DNA from: CAZSGN01 sp964606415
Lineage (GTDB): Bacteria; Bacteroidota; Bacteroidia; Bacteroidales; JBBRXJ01
Length of the DNA stretch: 6,305 nucleotides
Assembly (NCBI GenBank): GCA_964606415.1
Contig: CAZSGN010000172.1
Location: 1-6,305, forward strand
Direction of reading: 5' to 3'
This document shows positions 1 to 6,271 of this stretch, one piece after another (the stretch's first letter is position 1; every line of letters begins with the position of its first letter). The notes beneath the pieces were generated by a model. It ran no database searches and had not been told where the DNA came from. It saw only the letters and a program-made list of their open reading frames with translations. A program made the translations under genes and the position numbers.

Positions 1-27
1 CAATATTTAAACTACATGTACAACAAT

Positions 28-45
28 ATTTTAACAATTTTAACA
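28..45. repeat. Two tandem copies of a 9-bp motif (ATTTTAACA)
   Basis: The motif ATTTTAACA occurs twice head to tail at 28-36 and 37-45, just downstream of the DUF5683 gene. On the minus strand it reads TGTTAAAAT twice. A related TTTTAACA/TGTTAAAA core occurs in the large palindrome near 2600. The 77 bases left of DUF5683 also hold the 8-bp palindrome TACATGTA (13-20). In such AT-rich DNA a two-copy repeat can arise by chance. It could be a leader or promoter element for the next minus-strand gene outside the window. No function is assigned. Confidence 0.4.
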
Positions 46-77
46 GTGTCTTATACCATATTAAATAAGAGTAGAAC

Positions 78-710
78 TTAAAATGTAAAGGCACAATTGA
101 ATCCAATCGCGTTCGCGTGGTGGACTCGCCCTACAACGCTTGGTTGAATCTTCATGGTCACGTCATCACTAATATCATAATAATAAAAATGGGCATCAAC
201 CATTGCGTCTACAATATTTAAGAAATAGATGACGCCGGTGGCAATGTAACTCAAATTCATGTAACGTTGATAATATTTACGCCCATTTATCAGATATTCT
301 TTTAATTGTGGTTCATAGGTATTGACTAGTTCGGCGCCATCTTCTCCGTTCAGTTTATTCAGTTCGGAAATAACTCCTGTTGTATCTCTTTTTAGAACAA
401 GATTATATGCATTCCGGAAAATTTTGTAATTGGTTTGGTTATAATCAATGTAATAGATGGATGTTGCTAATCCTGCCCAGACAATAGGCGTTTTCCAGTA
501 TTTCTTGTTATAGATTTGGCCTGAGCCAGGCACAACAGCTGACATAAGTGCTGCCAGTTGTGGAGAATGTTTTTTTGAAAATAAACTATCATGTTGCTCC
601 TGATTGTTAGGGGCATTGTTGTTGACTTGCCCTTCTGCTTTAGGTGTAAAGAGTATTACACAGAGAGCACAAAAAAAAACGCTGGAAATTATTCGCTTTA
701 AATAGGCCAA
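78..710 (-). CDS. DUF5683 domain-containing membrane protein
   Basis: The 210-residue protein matches the DUF5683 family, which in Bacteroidota commonly sits directly downstream of parAB; its biochemical role is unknown. Residues 1-27 form a signal peptide (KR at 5-6, hydrophobic core 8-21), with likely cleavage after AEG so that Gln28 becomes the mature N-terminus. The family hallmark is at 49-73: HSPQLAALMSAVVPGSGQ followed by IYNKKYWK, a hydrophobic stretch with the PGSGQ turn. Hydrophobic segments follow at about 75-90 and 152-168. The end FNCAFTF has alternating aromatic residues. The start is a TTG (710-708): an in-frame TGA lies a few codons upstream and no ATG lies between, while the TTG places the positively charged n-region correctly. 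The stop is TAA. The gene begins 41 bp after parB and is probably cotranscribed with it. Family assignment is firm, function is unknown and the start is uncertain. Confidence 0.85.
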   Translation of the reverse strand: MAYLKRIISSVFFCALCVILFTPKAEGQVNNNAPNNQEQHDSLFSKKHSPQLAALMSAVVPGSGQIYNKKYWKTPIVWAGLATSIYYIDYNQTNYKIFRNAYNLVLKRDTTGVISELNKLNGEDGAELVNTYEPQLKEYLINGRKYYQRYMNLSYIATGVIYFLNIVDAMVDAHFYYYDISDDVTMKIQPSVVGRVHHANAIGFNCAFTF

Positions 711-751
711 TTTTAACTTTTTTCACTGTTATTCAGCGAATATAGAAATTT

Positions 752-1639
752 TTAAGTGTTTAATTGATCCAATAAACCGATAATTCGTTCCAGGTCGTTG
801 TCTGATTTAAATGGGATAACTATTTTCCCTGATCCGTTATTGGTTCGTTTGAAGTCAATATTGGTATCAAATACTTGTTGTAGTTGCTGTTTTAGCTCAG
901 CGAAATCATTTTCCTGGGATTCTGTATCCGTTTTTTCGTTGGTGGTTGATTTTGGCGGTTGATTTAATTTTCTCACCAGTTCTTCTACCTGGCGTACCGA
1001 GAGGTCTTTTTGGACAATTTGCCGGAAAGCTTCTTCCTGTTTCTCAGGATCTTCAATATTTATAAGTGCCCTGGCATGGCCCATTGACAATCTTTTATCC
1101 TGAAGGCCCATTTGTATGGCTGGGGGTAGCTTGAGTAAGCTTCAATAGTTGGTGATGGTAGATCTTTTTTTACCGACCCTGCCGCTCAGGTTTTCCTGGG
1201 TTAGCTGGCATTCATCAATTAATCGTTGATAGCTTAATGCAATTTCAATTGAATTAAGATCTTCACGCTGGATATTCTCCACCAGAGCCATTTCCAGCAT
1301 GGCCTGGTCATCAGCTTTTCGAACGAAAGCAGGGATGGTTTCAAGTCCGGCGAGTTTAGAAGCTCTGAATCTTCTTTCACCAGCTATGATTTGATACTTT
1401 CTGTTGTTTATCTGCCGCACAGTAATTGGCTGTACAATACCTATCTCCTTGATAGAAGAGGATAATTCAGCAAGTGCTTCTTCATCAAATTCTTCACGGG
1501 GTTGGAAAGGATTGGCTTCAACCTCATTAATACTGATTTCAAAACTGGTCCTTAACTCGTTAACAGGATTTTGTTCTTCGCCCTGTTGCTCTTCAATCAG
1601 GGCTCCTAATCCTCTTCCAAGTGCATTTTTTCTTGCCAT
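752..1639 (-). pseudogene. parB: ParB/Spo0J chromosome-partitioning protein, interrupted by an in-frame TGA
   Basis: Read through the TGA, this is a 295-codon ParB, close to the usual length. ParB is a CTP-dependent DNA clamp that loads at parS and stimulates ParA. I start it at ATG 1639, giving the standard N-terminus MARKNALGRGLGALI with the ParA-stimulating Arg. The CTP-binding/NTD motifs are intact: NPFQPR at 43-48, GERRFRAS at 87-94 and ENIQRE at 121-126. The helix-turn-helix starts near 147 (LTQENLSGRVGKKRSTITNY) and is cut at codon 166 by TGA. The sequence then continues in the same frame with SLLKLPPAIQ, MGLQDKRLSMGHARALI (177-193), VRQVEELVRKL (215-225), a polar linker and a C-terminal dimerisation domain ending GLLDQLNT. 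Typical ParBs have NYLRLLKLPP here, so the stop replaces a Leu and Ser replaces the following Arg. No frame change is needed. The gene starts 30 bp after parA. It is either truly interrupted or carries a sequence error; as given, it encodes a 165-residue truncated protein. Confidence 0.9.
1142..1144 (-). other. Premature in-frame TGA codon in parB
   Basis: Codon 166 of parB reads TGA between TAT (Tyr165) and AGC, in the same frame as the 129 conserved codons that follow. Immediately 3' on the mRNA is a small perfect hairpin, AGCTT-ACTC-AAGCT (plus-strand 1128-1141), and the junction contains AAGCTT (1137-1142). The window uses TGG for Trp and ends pssA with TGA, so TGA is a normal stop in this genome. 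Confidence 0.9.
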
Positions 1640-1669
1640 ATCATTCAATTATAAAAAGAAATTTTGGTT

Positions 1670-2482
1670 TTATTCGTTATCCTCAATGACCTTTTTGTCG
1701 TTCTTGATCTTTGTTTGGTCATTGTTTTGCAGGATTTCGCGAGCCAGATTGAGGTAGTTTACCGAGCCTTTTGATTCGGCATCATATAGAAGAACCGGTT
1801 TCCCAAAGCTTGGTGATTCACTAAGCCTGATATTTCGCTGAATAATGGTTTCAAAAACCATTTGATCAAAATGTTTGCGAACTTCTTCAACTACCTGGTT
1901 AGACAGGCGTGTGCGGGAATCATACATTGTTAGCAGGAAGCCTTCTATCTCAAGGCTGGTATTAAGTCTGTTTTGTACAATACGTATCGTATTTAGCAAT
2001 TTACCAAGACCTTCAAGGGCAAAATATTCACATTGAACAGGAATAACAACCGAGTCAGCACATGTTAATGCATTGACGGTTATAAGGCCCAATGAGGGAG
2101 AGCAGTCTATCAGGATGTAATCATATTTCGAATCATCAATTTTATTAATGACTTGTGTCATGATCCGTTCCCTGTTCGGTTGATTGAGTAATTCAAGCTC
2201 TGCACCTACCAGGTCGATGTGCGAAGGGATCAGATCCATGTTTTCTAATTCTGTTTTGAGAATAATGTCATTGGGATTTGCCTCATCATGAAGACATTCA
2301 TAAATACTTGTTTTAATGGTTTTAACATCAAAGCCTGTCCCGGAGGTTGCATTGGCCTGAGGATCTGCATCTATCAATAGTATCCTTTTTTCCAGTGTCG
2401 CCATACTGGCGGCTAAATTAATAGCGGTTGTGGTTTTGCCAACCCCTCCTTTTTGGTTTGCTATTGCAATAACTTTTGCCAT
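1670..2482 (-). CDS. parA: ParA/Soj family chromosome-partitioning ATPase
   Basis: The 270-residue protein is a Walker-type cytoskeletal ATPase of the ParA/Soj/MinD superfamily. It binds nucleoid DNA nonspecifically as an ATP dimer and drives ParB-parS segregation. The deviant Walker A motif with signature lysine is at 11-18 (KGGVGKTT, Lys11 and Lys16). Walker A' is at 38-43 (DADPQA), and Walker B is at 121-131 (DYILIDCSPSL, Asp126). Arg190 and Arg219 (YDSRTRLS, RNIRLSES) fall where Soj carries DNA-binding arginines. FGKPV at 226-230 is also typical. There is no N-terminal helix-turn-helix, so this is the short chromosomal type rather than a plasmid P1-type ParA. The C-terminal tail from about 253 is charged (NNDQTKIKNDKK) and less conserved. 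The start is ATG 2482 after an A-rich leader with no Shine-Dalgarno sequence; the stop is TAA. It is followed after 30 bp by parB. The gene is intact, in contrast to its partner. Confidence 0.97.
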   Translation of the reverse strand: MAKVIAIANQKGGVGKTTTAINLAASMATLEKRILLIDADPQANATSGTGFDVKTIKTSIYECLHDEANPNDIILKTELENMDLIPSHIDLVGAELELLNQPNRERIMTQVINKIDDSKYDYILIDCSPSLGLITVNALTCADSVVIPVQCEYFALEGLGKLLNTIRIVQNRLNTSLEIEGFLLTMYDSRTRLSNQVVEEVRKHFDQMVFETIIQRNIRLSESPSFGKPVLLYDAESKGSVNYLNLAREILQNNDQTKIKNDKKVIEDNE

Positions 2483-2519
2483 TCCATTTTTTTTTGGTTA
2501 AAAATTGATCGATTGAAAA

Positions 2520-2527
2520 CAAATATA
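2520..2527 (-). promoter_or_regulatory. Candidate Bacteroidota -7 element for the parAB operon
   Basis: On the minus strand the octamer TATATTTG exactly matches the Bacteroidota sigma-ABfr -7 consensus TAnnTTTG. It would place transcription initiation roughly 30 nt upstream of the parA ATG. I could not find a clear TTTG or TTG -33 element 19-21 bp upstream, where the sequence is an A-run followed by GTAATTATCC. The -7 match in AT-rich DNA is suggestive only, but its position between the palindrome and parA is sensible. Confidence 0.4.
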
Positions 2528-2587
2528 GCATTAAATGGATAATTACTTTTTTGCGGGTTCTTTGAGTTGTGAACAAAAAAATGCTTT

Positions 2588-2629
2588 TATCAACAAGTTT
2601 TTAACAAAATTGTTAAAAACTTGTTGATA
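2588..2629. repeat. Perfect 42-bp palindrome (20-bp arms, 2-nt centre); possible terminator or DnaA-like site
   Basis: The left arm (2588-2607, TATCAACAAGTTTTTAACAA) is perfectly complementary to the right arm (2610-2629) around a central AA. It spans the last five codons and the TAA stop of the cyclotransferase gene. On the minus strand the hairpin is followed about 7 nt later by seven T residues (2580-2574), so it could terminate the upstream transcript. However, it is AT-rich and the T-run is not adjacent. Including position 2587, the left end reads TTATCAACA, one mismatch from the DnaA box TTATCCACA; the right end reads GTATCAACA on the other strand (two mismatches). It does not resemble the parS palindrome built around CACGTG. 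Confidence 0.85.
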
Positions 2630-3725
2630 CGTTGCTGTTTTCTGTTATAATCAATTCAAATAGACGGGGCCAATTTTTTCCTGTAATAAAAAAGTGTTGA
2701 TTATCGGGATTCCAGGCAATGCCATTGAGTACATCAAGTTCCCGGTGATGATCTGAAGGTGACAGAAGTCCTGAGAAATCAACTTTCCCCGTCACTGCCC
2801 CTGTTTCCGGATCAATACGGAGGATATAATCTTTCCCATAAATATTAGCATAAACCATGCCTTTAATATACTCAAGTTCATTCAGCAGGTTCACAGGCCC
2901 TTTGTTATCGTAGATGGTTAATTGGCGGATTTCCTTGAAATTATCTTTTTCATAAAAAAATAATTTGTCAGAACCATCACTCATGATCAGGTATTTCCCA
3001 TCGAAGGTTAATCCCCATCCTTCGATATTAGGATAATAGGTTTCACCTGTTTTTTCAAATGTTTCAAGGTCGTAAAAGAAGGCTTTTTGTGCTTTATAGG
3101 TCAGTTGTATGATGTAATCATCAATAATAGTTATTCCTTCGGCAAAGTATTTGTCATCCAGCTCGATTTTTTGAAGAATCTTGTTTTTTTGATAGTTAAC
3201 TTTTCGGAGCGAGGATTGTCCCCATCTGCCTGTGCTTTCGTAAAGAAAACCGTTTAGGTACACCAGTCCCTGGGTGTAAGCTTTTTTGTCATGGGGATAA
3301 TCTGCGATTATTTTGTATTTAAGTTTTTGGGGCGGGGATTTAGGAAGCACTAAGACTTGAAGATGCTTTTTTTCATCTGGTTCTTCGTCATAAGAAATGC
3401 TTATTTTAATGTTTTGCTGGCCAAGAGCCAGGGTGTCTGTGGATAGATGGATGGTGTCATTTAATCTGGCTTTGGATACGGGTTTTTTATTTAAAAAGAT
3501 TTGTATTTCGGCAGGATTTGTTTTTTCTTTTTTGGGAGTTAGCAAAAAAGTGATTGGTTCTCCTTTATTAAAACGGGTTTTATTGGCTTCCAGGTTGATT
3601 AAATTTGTTTTTTTCTGATCCTGATGCTTTGTTTTTTTCTGAGTTTGTTCCTGACATGCCTGAAAACCTGATAATGCTAATATAAGAAGCAATATGGCCA
3701 ATATTGGGAGCGGTGTTTTTTTCAT
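2613..3725 (-). CDS. Glutaminyl-peptide cyclotransferase, lipoprotein (Glu_cyclase_2 family)
   Basis: The 370-residue exported enzyme is predicted to convert N-terminal glutamine of proteins to pyroglutamate, releasing ammonia. Residues 1-23 are a lipoprotein-type signal ending FQA-Cys24; Cys24 is the likely lipidated residue, although Phe at -3 makes the lipobox imperfect. A polar linker (25-42) and an Ig-like beta-rich domain (about 43-130) precede the catalytic five-bladed beta-propeller (about 136-362). Family motifs are YPHDKKAYTQGL (143-154), LYESTGRWGQSSLRKV (161-176), FAEGIT (194-199), EGWGLTFDGKYLIMSDGS (235-252), GPVNLLNELEY (276-286), DVLNGIAW (331-338) and TGKNWPRLFEL (348-358). 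Plain bacterial enzymes are about 260 residues, so the N-terminal domain accounts for the extra length. The start is ATG 3725. The gene lies 38 bp after the HAD gene, and its TAA stop sits inside the 42-bp palindrome. Function is inferred from strong motif identity. It is the plant/bacterial propeller type, not the M28-like type of Porphyromonas. Confidence 0.92.
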   Translation of the reverse strand: MKKTPLPILAILLLILALSGFQACQEQTQKKTKHQDQKKTNLINLEANKTRFNKGEPITFLLTPKKEKTNPAEIQIFLNKKPVSKARLNDTIHLSTDTLALGQQNIKISISYDEEPDEKKHLQVLVLPKSPPQKLKYKIIADYPHDKKAYTQGLVYLNGFLYESTGRWGQSSLRKVNYQKNKILQKIELDDKYFAEGITIIDDYIIQLTYKAQKAFFYDLETFEKTGETYYPNIEGWGLTFDGKYLIMSDGSDKLFFYEKDNFKEIRQLTIYDNKGPVNLLNELEYIKGMVYANIYGKDYILRIDPETGAVTGKVDFSGLLSPSDHHRELDVLNGIAWNPDNQHFFITGKNWPRLFELIITENSNVSTSF

Positions 3726-3763
3726 AATTAAGTGTAATATAAATAAGAATGACCAGGTAATTT

Positions 3764-4171
3764 TTATTTGCGAAAGAAGAGAAATTTTTTTTTGGGTAAT
3801 GTTTTTATTTGTTTATTGATATCTGTATGATTATTTTCATTTTGAATCATTTTCCATATTTCTGACCATCCGGGAAATCCGCCAATATTCCGGTCATCAA
3901 TATATATGTCAGCGTCAATCTTTCGGCTTACTGATCGATGATCAAATTGTTCTTCCGGATAATTGCTGTTGACGGCGTAAAATTCAATGCCGTTTTCACG
4001 GCAGAAAGAAATGGCTTCTTCTAAAGCTTCTCCATGCCGGTAGGTCCATAAAATCAATTGATGTTCTTTCTGAAGTTCCCGCAGGGTTTCGAATGCAAAA
4101 AGCATGGGTTTACCGATGGCCGGGAATTTATGTTCTACAATGGTTCCGTCAAAATCTACGGCTATTCTCAT
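3764..4171 (-). CDS. BT0820-like small HAD-superfamily hydrolase
   Basis: The 135-residue protein has a minimal HAD fold without an obvious cap. Motif I is at 6-10 (DFDGT): Asp6 is the nucleophile and Asp8 the general acid/base. Motif II is Thr43 in LILWTYRHGE, motif III is Lys84 in RKIDADIYIDDRN, and motif IV is Asp92-Asp93. Other family signatures are EFYAVNSNYPEE (63-74) and NIGGFPGW (95-102). This matches the BT0820-type HAD family of Bacteroidota, whose physiological substrate I do not know. The frame is open up to 4225, but the ATG at 4171 is chosen because HAD proteins begin directly before the DFDGT strand (MRIAVDFDGT). It also avoids overlapping the preceding gene, leaving a 28-bp gap. 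The C-terminal tail (from about 111) is hydrophilic and lysine-rich (LPKKKFLFFRK), beyond the conserved domain. All catalytic residues are present; substrate specificity cannot be told from sequence. Confidence 0.88.
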   Translation of the reverse strand: MRIAVDFDGTIVEHKFPAIGKPMLFAFETLRELQKEHQLILWTYRHGEALEEAISFCRENGIEFYAVNSNYPEEQFDHRSVSRKIDADIYIDDRNIGGFPGWSEIWKMIQNENNHTDINKQIKTLPKKKFLFFRK

Positions 4172-4199
4172 ATTGATAAAAGTTGACTTATTGGCAAAT

Positions 4200-5267
4200 T
4201 TATAATTTGAATTGATCAAACGCAATATTCAGTGAAAAAATATGCGAAAAGAAGGGATGTGATTGATTGCCAAAATGGGATAATGCATAATCCAGTTTAA
4301 ACATTAGAAAATGAATACCGAGGCCGAGGGTTGGATTGGACGTATAATGCAAGCCCTCAAAATTTTTTGTTTGATGGATATTCCCGATTCCTCCGCGGAC
4401 AAAAATGATATCATTATAATTGATTTCAAGCCCGGCATGTGGTGAGATGCTGGCGAAATTGGTTTTGATCAGTTCGTTCCTTTTGCCATCGAAAAATACA
4501 TTGGCGTTGATTTCTGCTAATGCTGAAAATTTATTGAATAAATGAAAATTTCTGCCAATTCCCATGGATAATTGGGGGAGGGTAAGCTCAATTGAGTTCT
4601 GGGGCAAGGTGTTTCCTGTTGAGTCAAAGGTTGCTTCTAAGGGATCGGTATTAAAACTCCAGGCATTGAAAGTTGAGGTGATATCGTGAACCGTGGCGCC
4701 AAAGCGCCAGTTTTGATAATGGTATCGGGCACCAATATCAATGCCAAAGCCCCATGCTGTGGCAAAATCACCAATAATCCGATGGATGACTTTGGCATTC
4801 CCGCCAACATCCAGCCCTTTTACTACTGATTGCCGGGCAAAAGATAAAATAAATGCATAATCGGCCACGGAAAAACGGGTGATGTTGTCGTAATTAAGAT
4901 TTCCCTGATCATCATAAATGTCCAGTGTGTTAAGAATATCATCAACTCCAAGACGTATTACGGAAAGGGCAAAGACATTTTGGGTATCGATTAAATGCGT
5001 TGCCAATGCAAGGTAGTCGTATTTAGCTATGTTATGCGCATATTCAAGGTGCATGATGCCTAACTCAATATCTTTTTCCATACTGGCTAATCCGGCAGGA
5101 TTCCAGTAACCAGCCGTTACATCATTGACGGATGCCTGGTTGGATTTGGACATGCCTAACGAGCGTGCTCCTACCCCGATATTTAAGAACTCATTACTGT
5201 ATTTTGGTGCCTGGGCAAAGAGTTCCGGAATAGTTACAAGGAAAAAAAGGAATAGAATAAACCTCAT
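4200..5267 (-). CDS. PorV/PorQ family outer-membrane beta-barrel protein
   Basis: The 355-residue exported protein is a predicted FadL-like outer-membrane barrel. Residues 1-18 are a signal peptide with a Phe/Leu-rich core; cleavage after LFA would expose Gln19, and after FAQA would expose Pro21. The family N-terminal signatures are FLNIGVGARSLGMS (27-40) and GYWNPAGLA (53-61). The rest consists of alternating amphipathic strands with turns, such as GGNAKVIHRIIGDF, WGFGIDIGARYHYQNWRFGATVHD and LGLGIHFLMFKLDYAL. The final strand is FSLNIAFDQF. Members of this family include PorV and PorQ, which serve type IX secretion (PorV as shuttle/substrate-release protein). Many paralogues have no assigned role, and I cannot say whether this one is PorQ, PorV or another. 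It heads the minus-strand cluster, is divergent from pssA, and starts at ATG 5267. The stop is TAA. Confidence 0.87.
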   Translation of the reverse strand: MRFILFLFFLVTIPELFAQAPKYSNEFLNIGVGARSLGMSKSNQASVNDVTAGYWNPAGLASMEKDIELGIMHLEYAHNIAKYDYLALATHLIDTQNVFALSVIRLGVDDILNTLDIYDDQGNLNYDNITRFSVADYAFILSFARQSVVKGLDVGGNAKVIHRIIGDFATAWGFGIDIGARYHYQNWRFGATVHDITSTFNAWSFNTDPLEATFDSTGNTLPQNSIELTLPQLSMGIGRNFHLFNKFSALAEINANVFFDGKRNELIKTNFASISPHAGLEINYNDIIFVRGGIGNIHQTKNFEGLHYTSNPTLGLGIHFLMFKLDYALSHFGNQSHPFFSHIFSLNIAFDQFKL

Positions 5268-5352
5268 GTTAAAAATGTAAACATATTTTAGAATAATTTA
5301 ACAAATAACAATCTTTTAATTATTTTTATTGCACGAATATATTTTATTTTTT
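5268..5352. promoter_or_regulatory. Divergent intergenic promoter region (PorV/Q gene and pssA)
   Basis: This 85-bp, strongly AT-rich gap separates two divergent start codons, so promoters for both must lie in it or overlap the genes. Candidate -7 elements, each 7 of 8 to TAnnTTTG, are TATGTTTA on the minus strand close to the 5267 start and TATATTTT on the plus strand at 5338-5345. Both would give very short leaders and neither has a clear -33 TTTG at the right spacing. The location is firm; the elements are weak. Confidence 0.4.
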
Positions 5353-6087
5353 ATGTCTAAAAAAGCGCTGACCAAATATTTGCCTAATTTTATCACCTCT
5401 TTAAATCTTTTTTCAGGGTGTATTGCTATTTCTTATCTTGTGGTTTCTGATTTTCATTCTGCTTTTGTTTGGGTGGTCCTGGCGGCCGTTTTTGATTTCC
5501 TGGATGGCTTTGCGGCCCGGGTTTTTCATGCCTATAGTCATTATGGTAAATTGCTTGATTCTTTTGCTGACCTTGTAAGCTTAGGTGTTGTTCCCGGGCT
5601 TGCTTTGTATCAACTCATTAACCTGGTTACGGAGCATATGTCAATTTACCAGGGTGATGTGTTTGTTTGGGTGGCTTATATTTCGTTCTTTGTTCCTGTT
5701 TTTTCTGCTTTGAGGCTTGCAAAGTTTCATTATGATGAACGGCAAACTGATAAATTTATTGGATTCCCCACCCCGGCTAATGCTTTATTGCTGGTCTCTT
5801 TTACTGCTTTATACCGGGGCTCCTGGGGAACTTTACCAGAGCCTGTTTATCATCCGGTCATTATTGCTGCTTTGGCTTTTTTCACTTCTTTGTTACTTGT
5901 TTCGGAGATTCAGATGTTTTCTTTCAAAAAGATTCATCAAGGGTTTAAGGGAAATGTGGTGCCGTTTTCATTTATAATTGTGGCTGTTATCCTTTTTCTT
6001 GTGTTTAAGTTTATTGCTGTTCCTATTGTTATTGTGTTCTATATACTTTTATCTTTGTTAACCAATTGGAAAATGATTTCATTTTGA
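5353..6087 (+). CDS. pssA: CDP-diacylglycerol--serine O-phosphatidyltransferase (phosphatidylserine synthase)
   Basis: The 244-residue integral inner-membrane enzyme transfers a phosphatidyl group from CDP-diacylglycerol to L-serine, making phosphatidylserine, the precursor of phosphatidylethanolamine. The CDP-alcohol phosphotransferase signature D-x2-DG-x2-AR-x8-G-x3-D-x3-D is complete: Asp48, Asp51-Gly52, Ala55-Arg56, Gly65, Asp69 and Asp73. The N-terminus KYLPNFITSLNLFSGCIAI is typical of the PssA subfamily, as is GFPTPANALLL at 137-147. Hydrophobic segments are near 13-31, 36-47, 75-93, 103-120, 141-155, 166-184, 203-220 and 222-238. The ATG at 5353 is preferred to an upstream TTG at 5329, because the extra eight residues would be atypical and the ATG gives the usual start. 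The stop is TGA, followed by a second in-frame TGA two codons later. It is monocistronic in this window. I saw no convincing terminator in the 185 bases that follow. Confidence 0.95.
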   Translation: MSKKALTKYLPNFITSLNLFSGCIAISYLVVSDFHSAFVWVVLAAVFDFLDGFAARVFHAYSHYGKLLDSFADLVSLGVVPGLALYQLINLVTEHMSIYQGDVFVWVAYISFFVPVFSALRLAKFHYDERQTDKFIGFPTPANALLLVSFTALYRGSWGTLPEPVYHPVIIAALAFFTSLLLVSEIQMFSFKKIHQGFKGNVVPFSFIIVAVILFLVFKFIAVPIVIVFYILLSLLTNWKMISF

Positions 6088-6271
6088 TTTATGTGAATTT
6101 TTTAAACAGCTTGGATTGGAATGTGAAAACTTAAATTTTTTTATAATGAAACCCTCACCATAAGGCTTATAAAATGGGGAATAATTGATTTGAGACAAAA
6201 GGGATGAATATATAAGGACAGCAGTTTATTAAGATGACGTTATTGGTTGTCGGGTGACCGAGTTACCAGGA

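Noticed and set aside
1142..1144. Reassigned TGA (Trp/Gly code) or selenocysteine
   Set aside because: pssA ends at TGA where the family ends, Trp is written TGG throughout, no other gene here has an internal TGA, the position is a Leu in ParB, and the following 5-bp stem is not a selenocysteine insertion element.
752..1648. Treating parB as two separate genes
   Set aside because: Both pieces and the 10 codons between them are collinear in one frame with a single ParB, including SLLKLPPAIQ between the halves. The upstream TTG at 1648 is also rejected as start in favour of ATG 1639.
1404..1757. Plus-strand open frame of 117 codons opposite parB/parA
   Set aside because: It is antisense to strongly conserved genes and spans the parA-parB gap. 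Its Ser/Leu-rich composition is that of a shadow frame.
3397..3618. Plus-strand open frame opposite the cyclotransferase N-terminal domain
   Set aside because: It is antisense to a confident gene, and no recognisable domain or start context was seen.
4172..4225. Longer HAD protein start overlapping the PorV/PorQ gene
   Set aside because: The extra 18 residues are not part of the HAD fold, which begins right before DFDGT, and the internal ATG at 4171 gives a normal gap.
5717..5977. Second-frame open frame inside pssA
   Set aside because: It overlaps membrane-coding pssA sequence in another frame; hydrophobic Leu/Phe content is expected from T-rich DNA.
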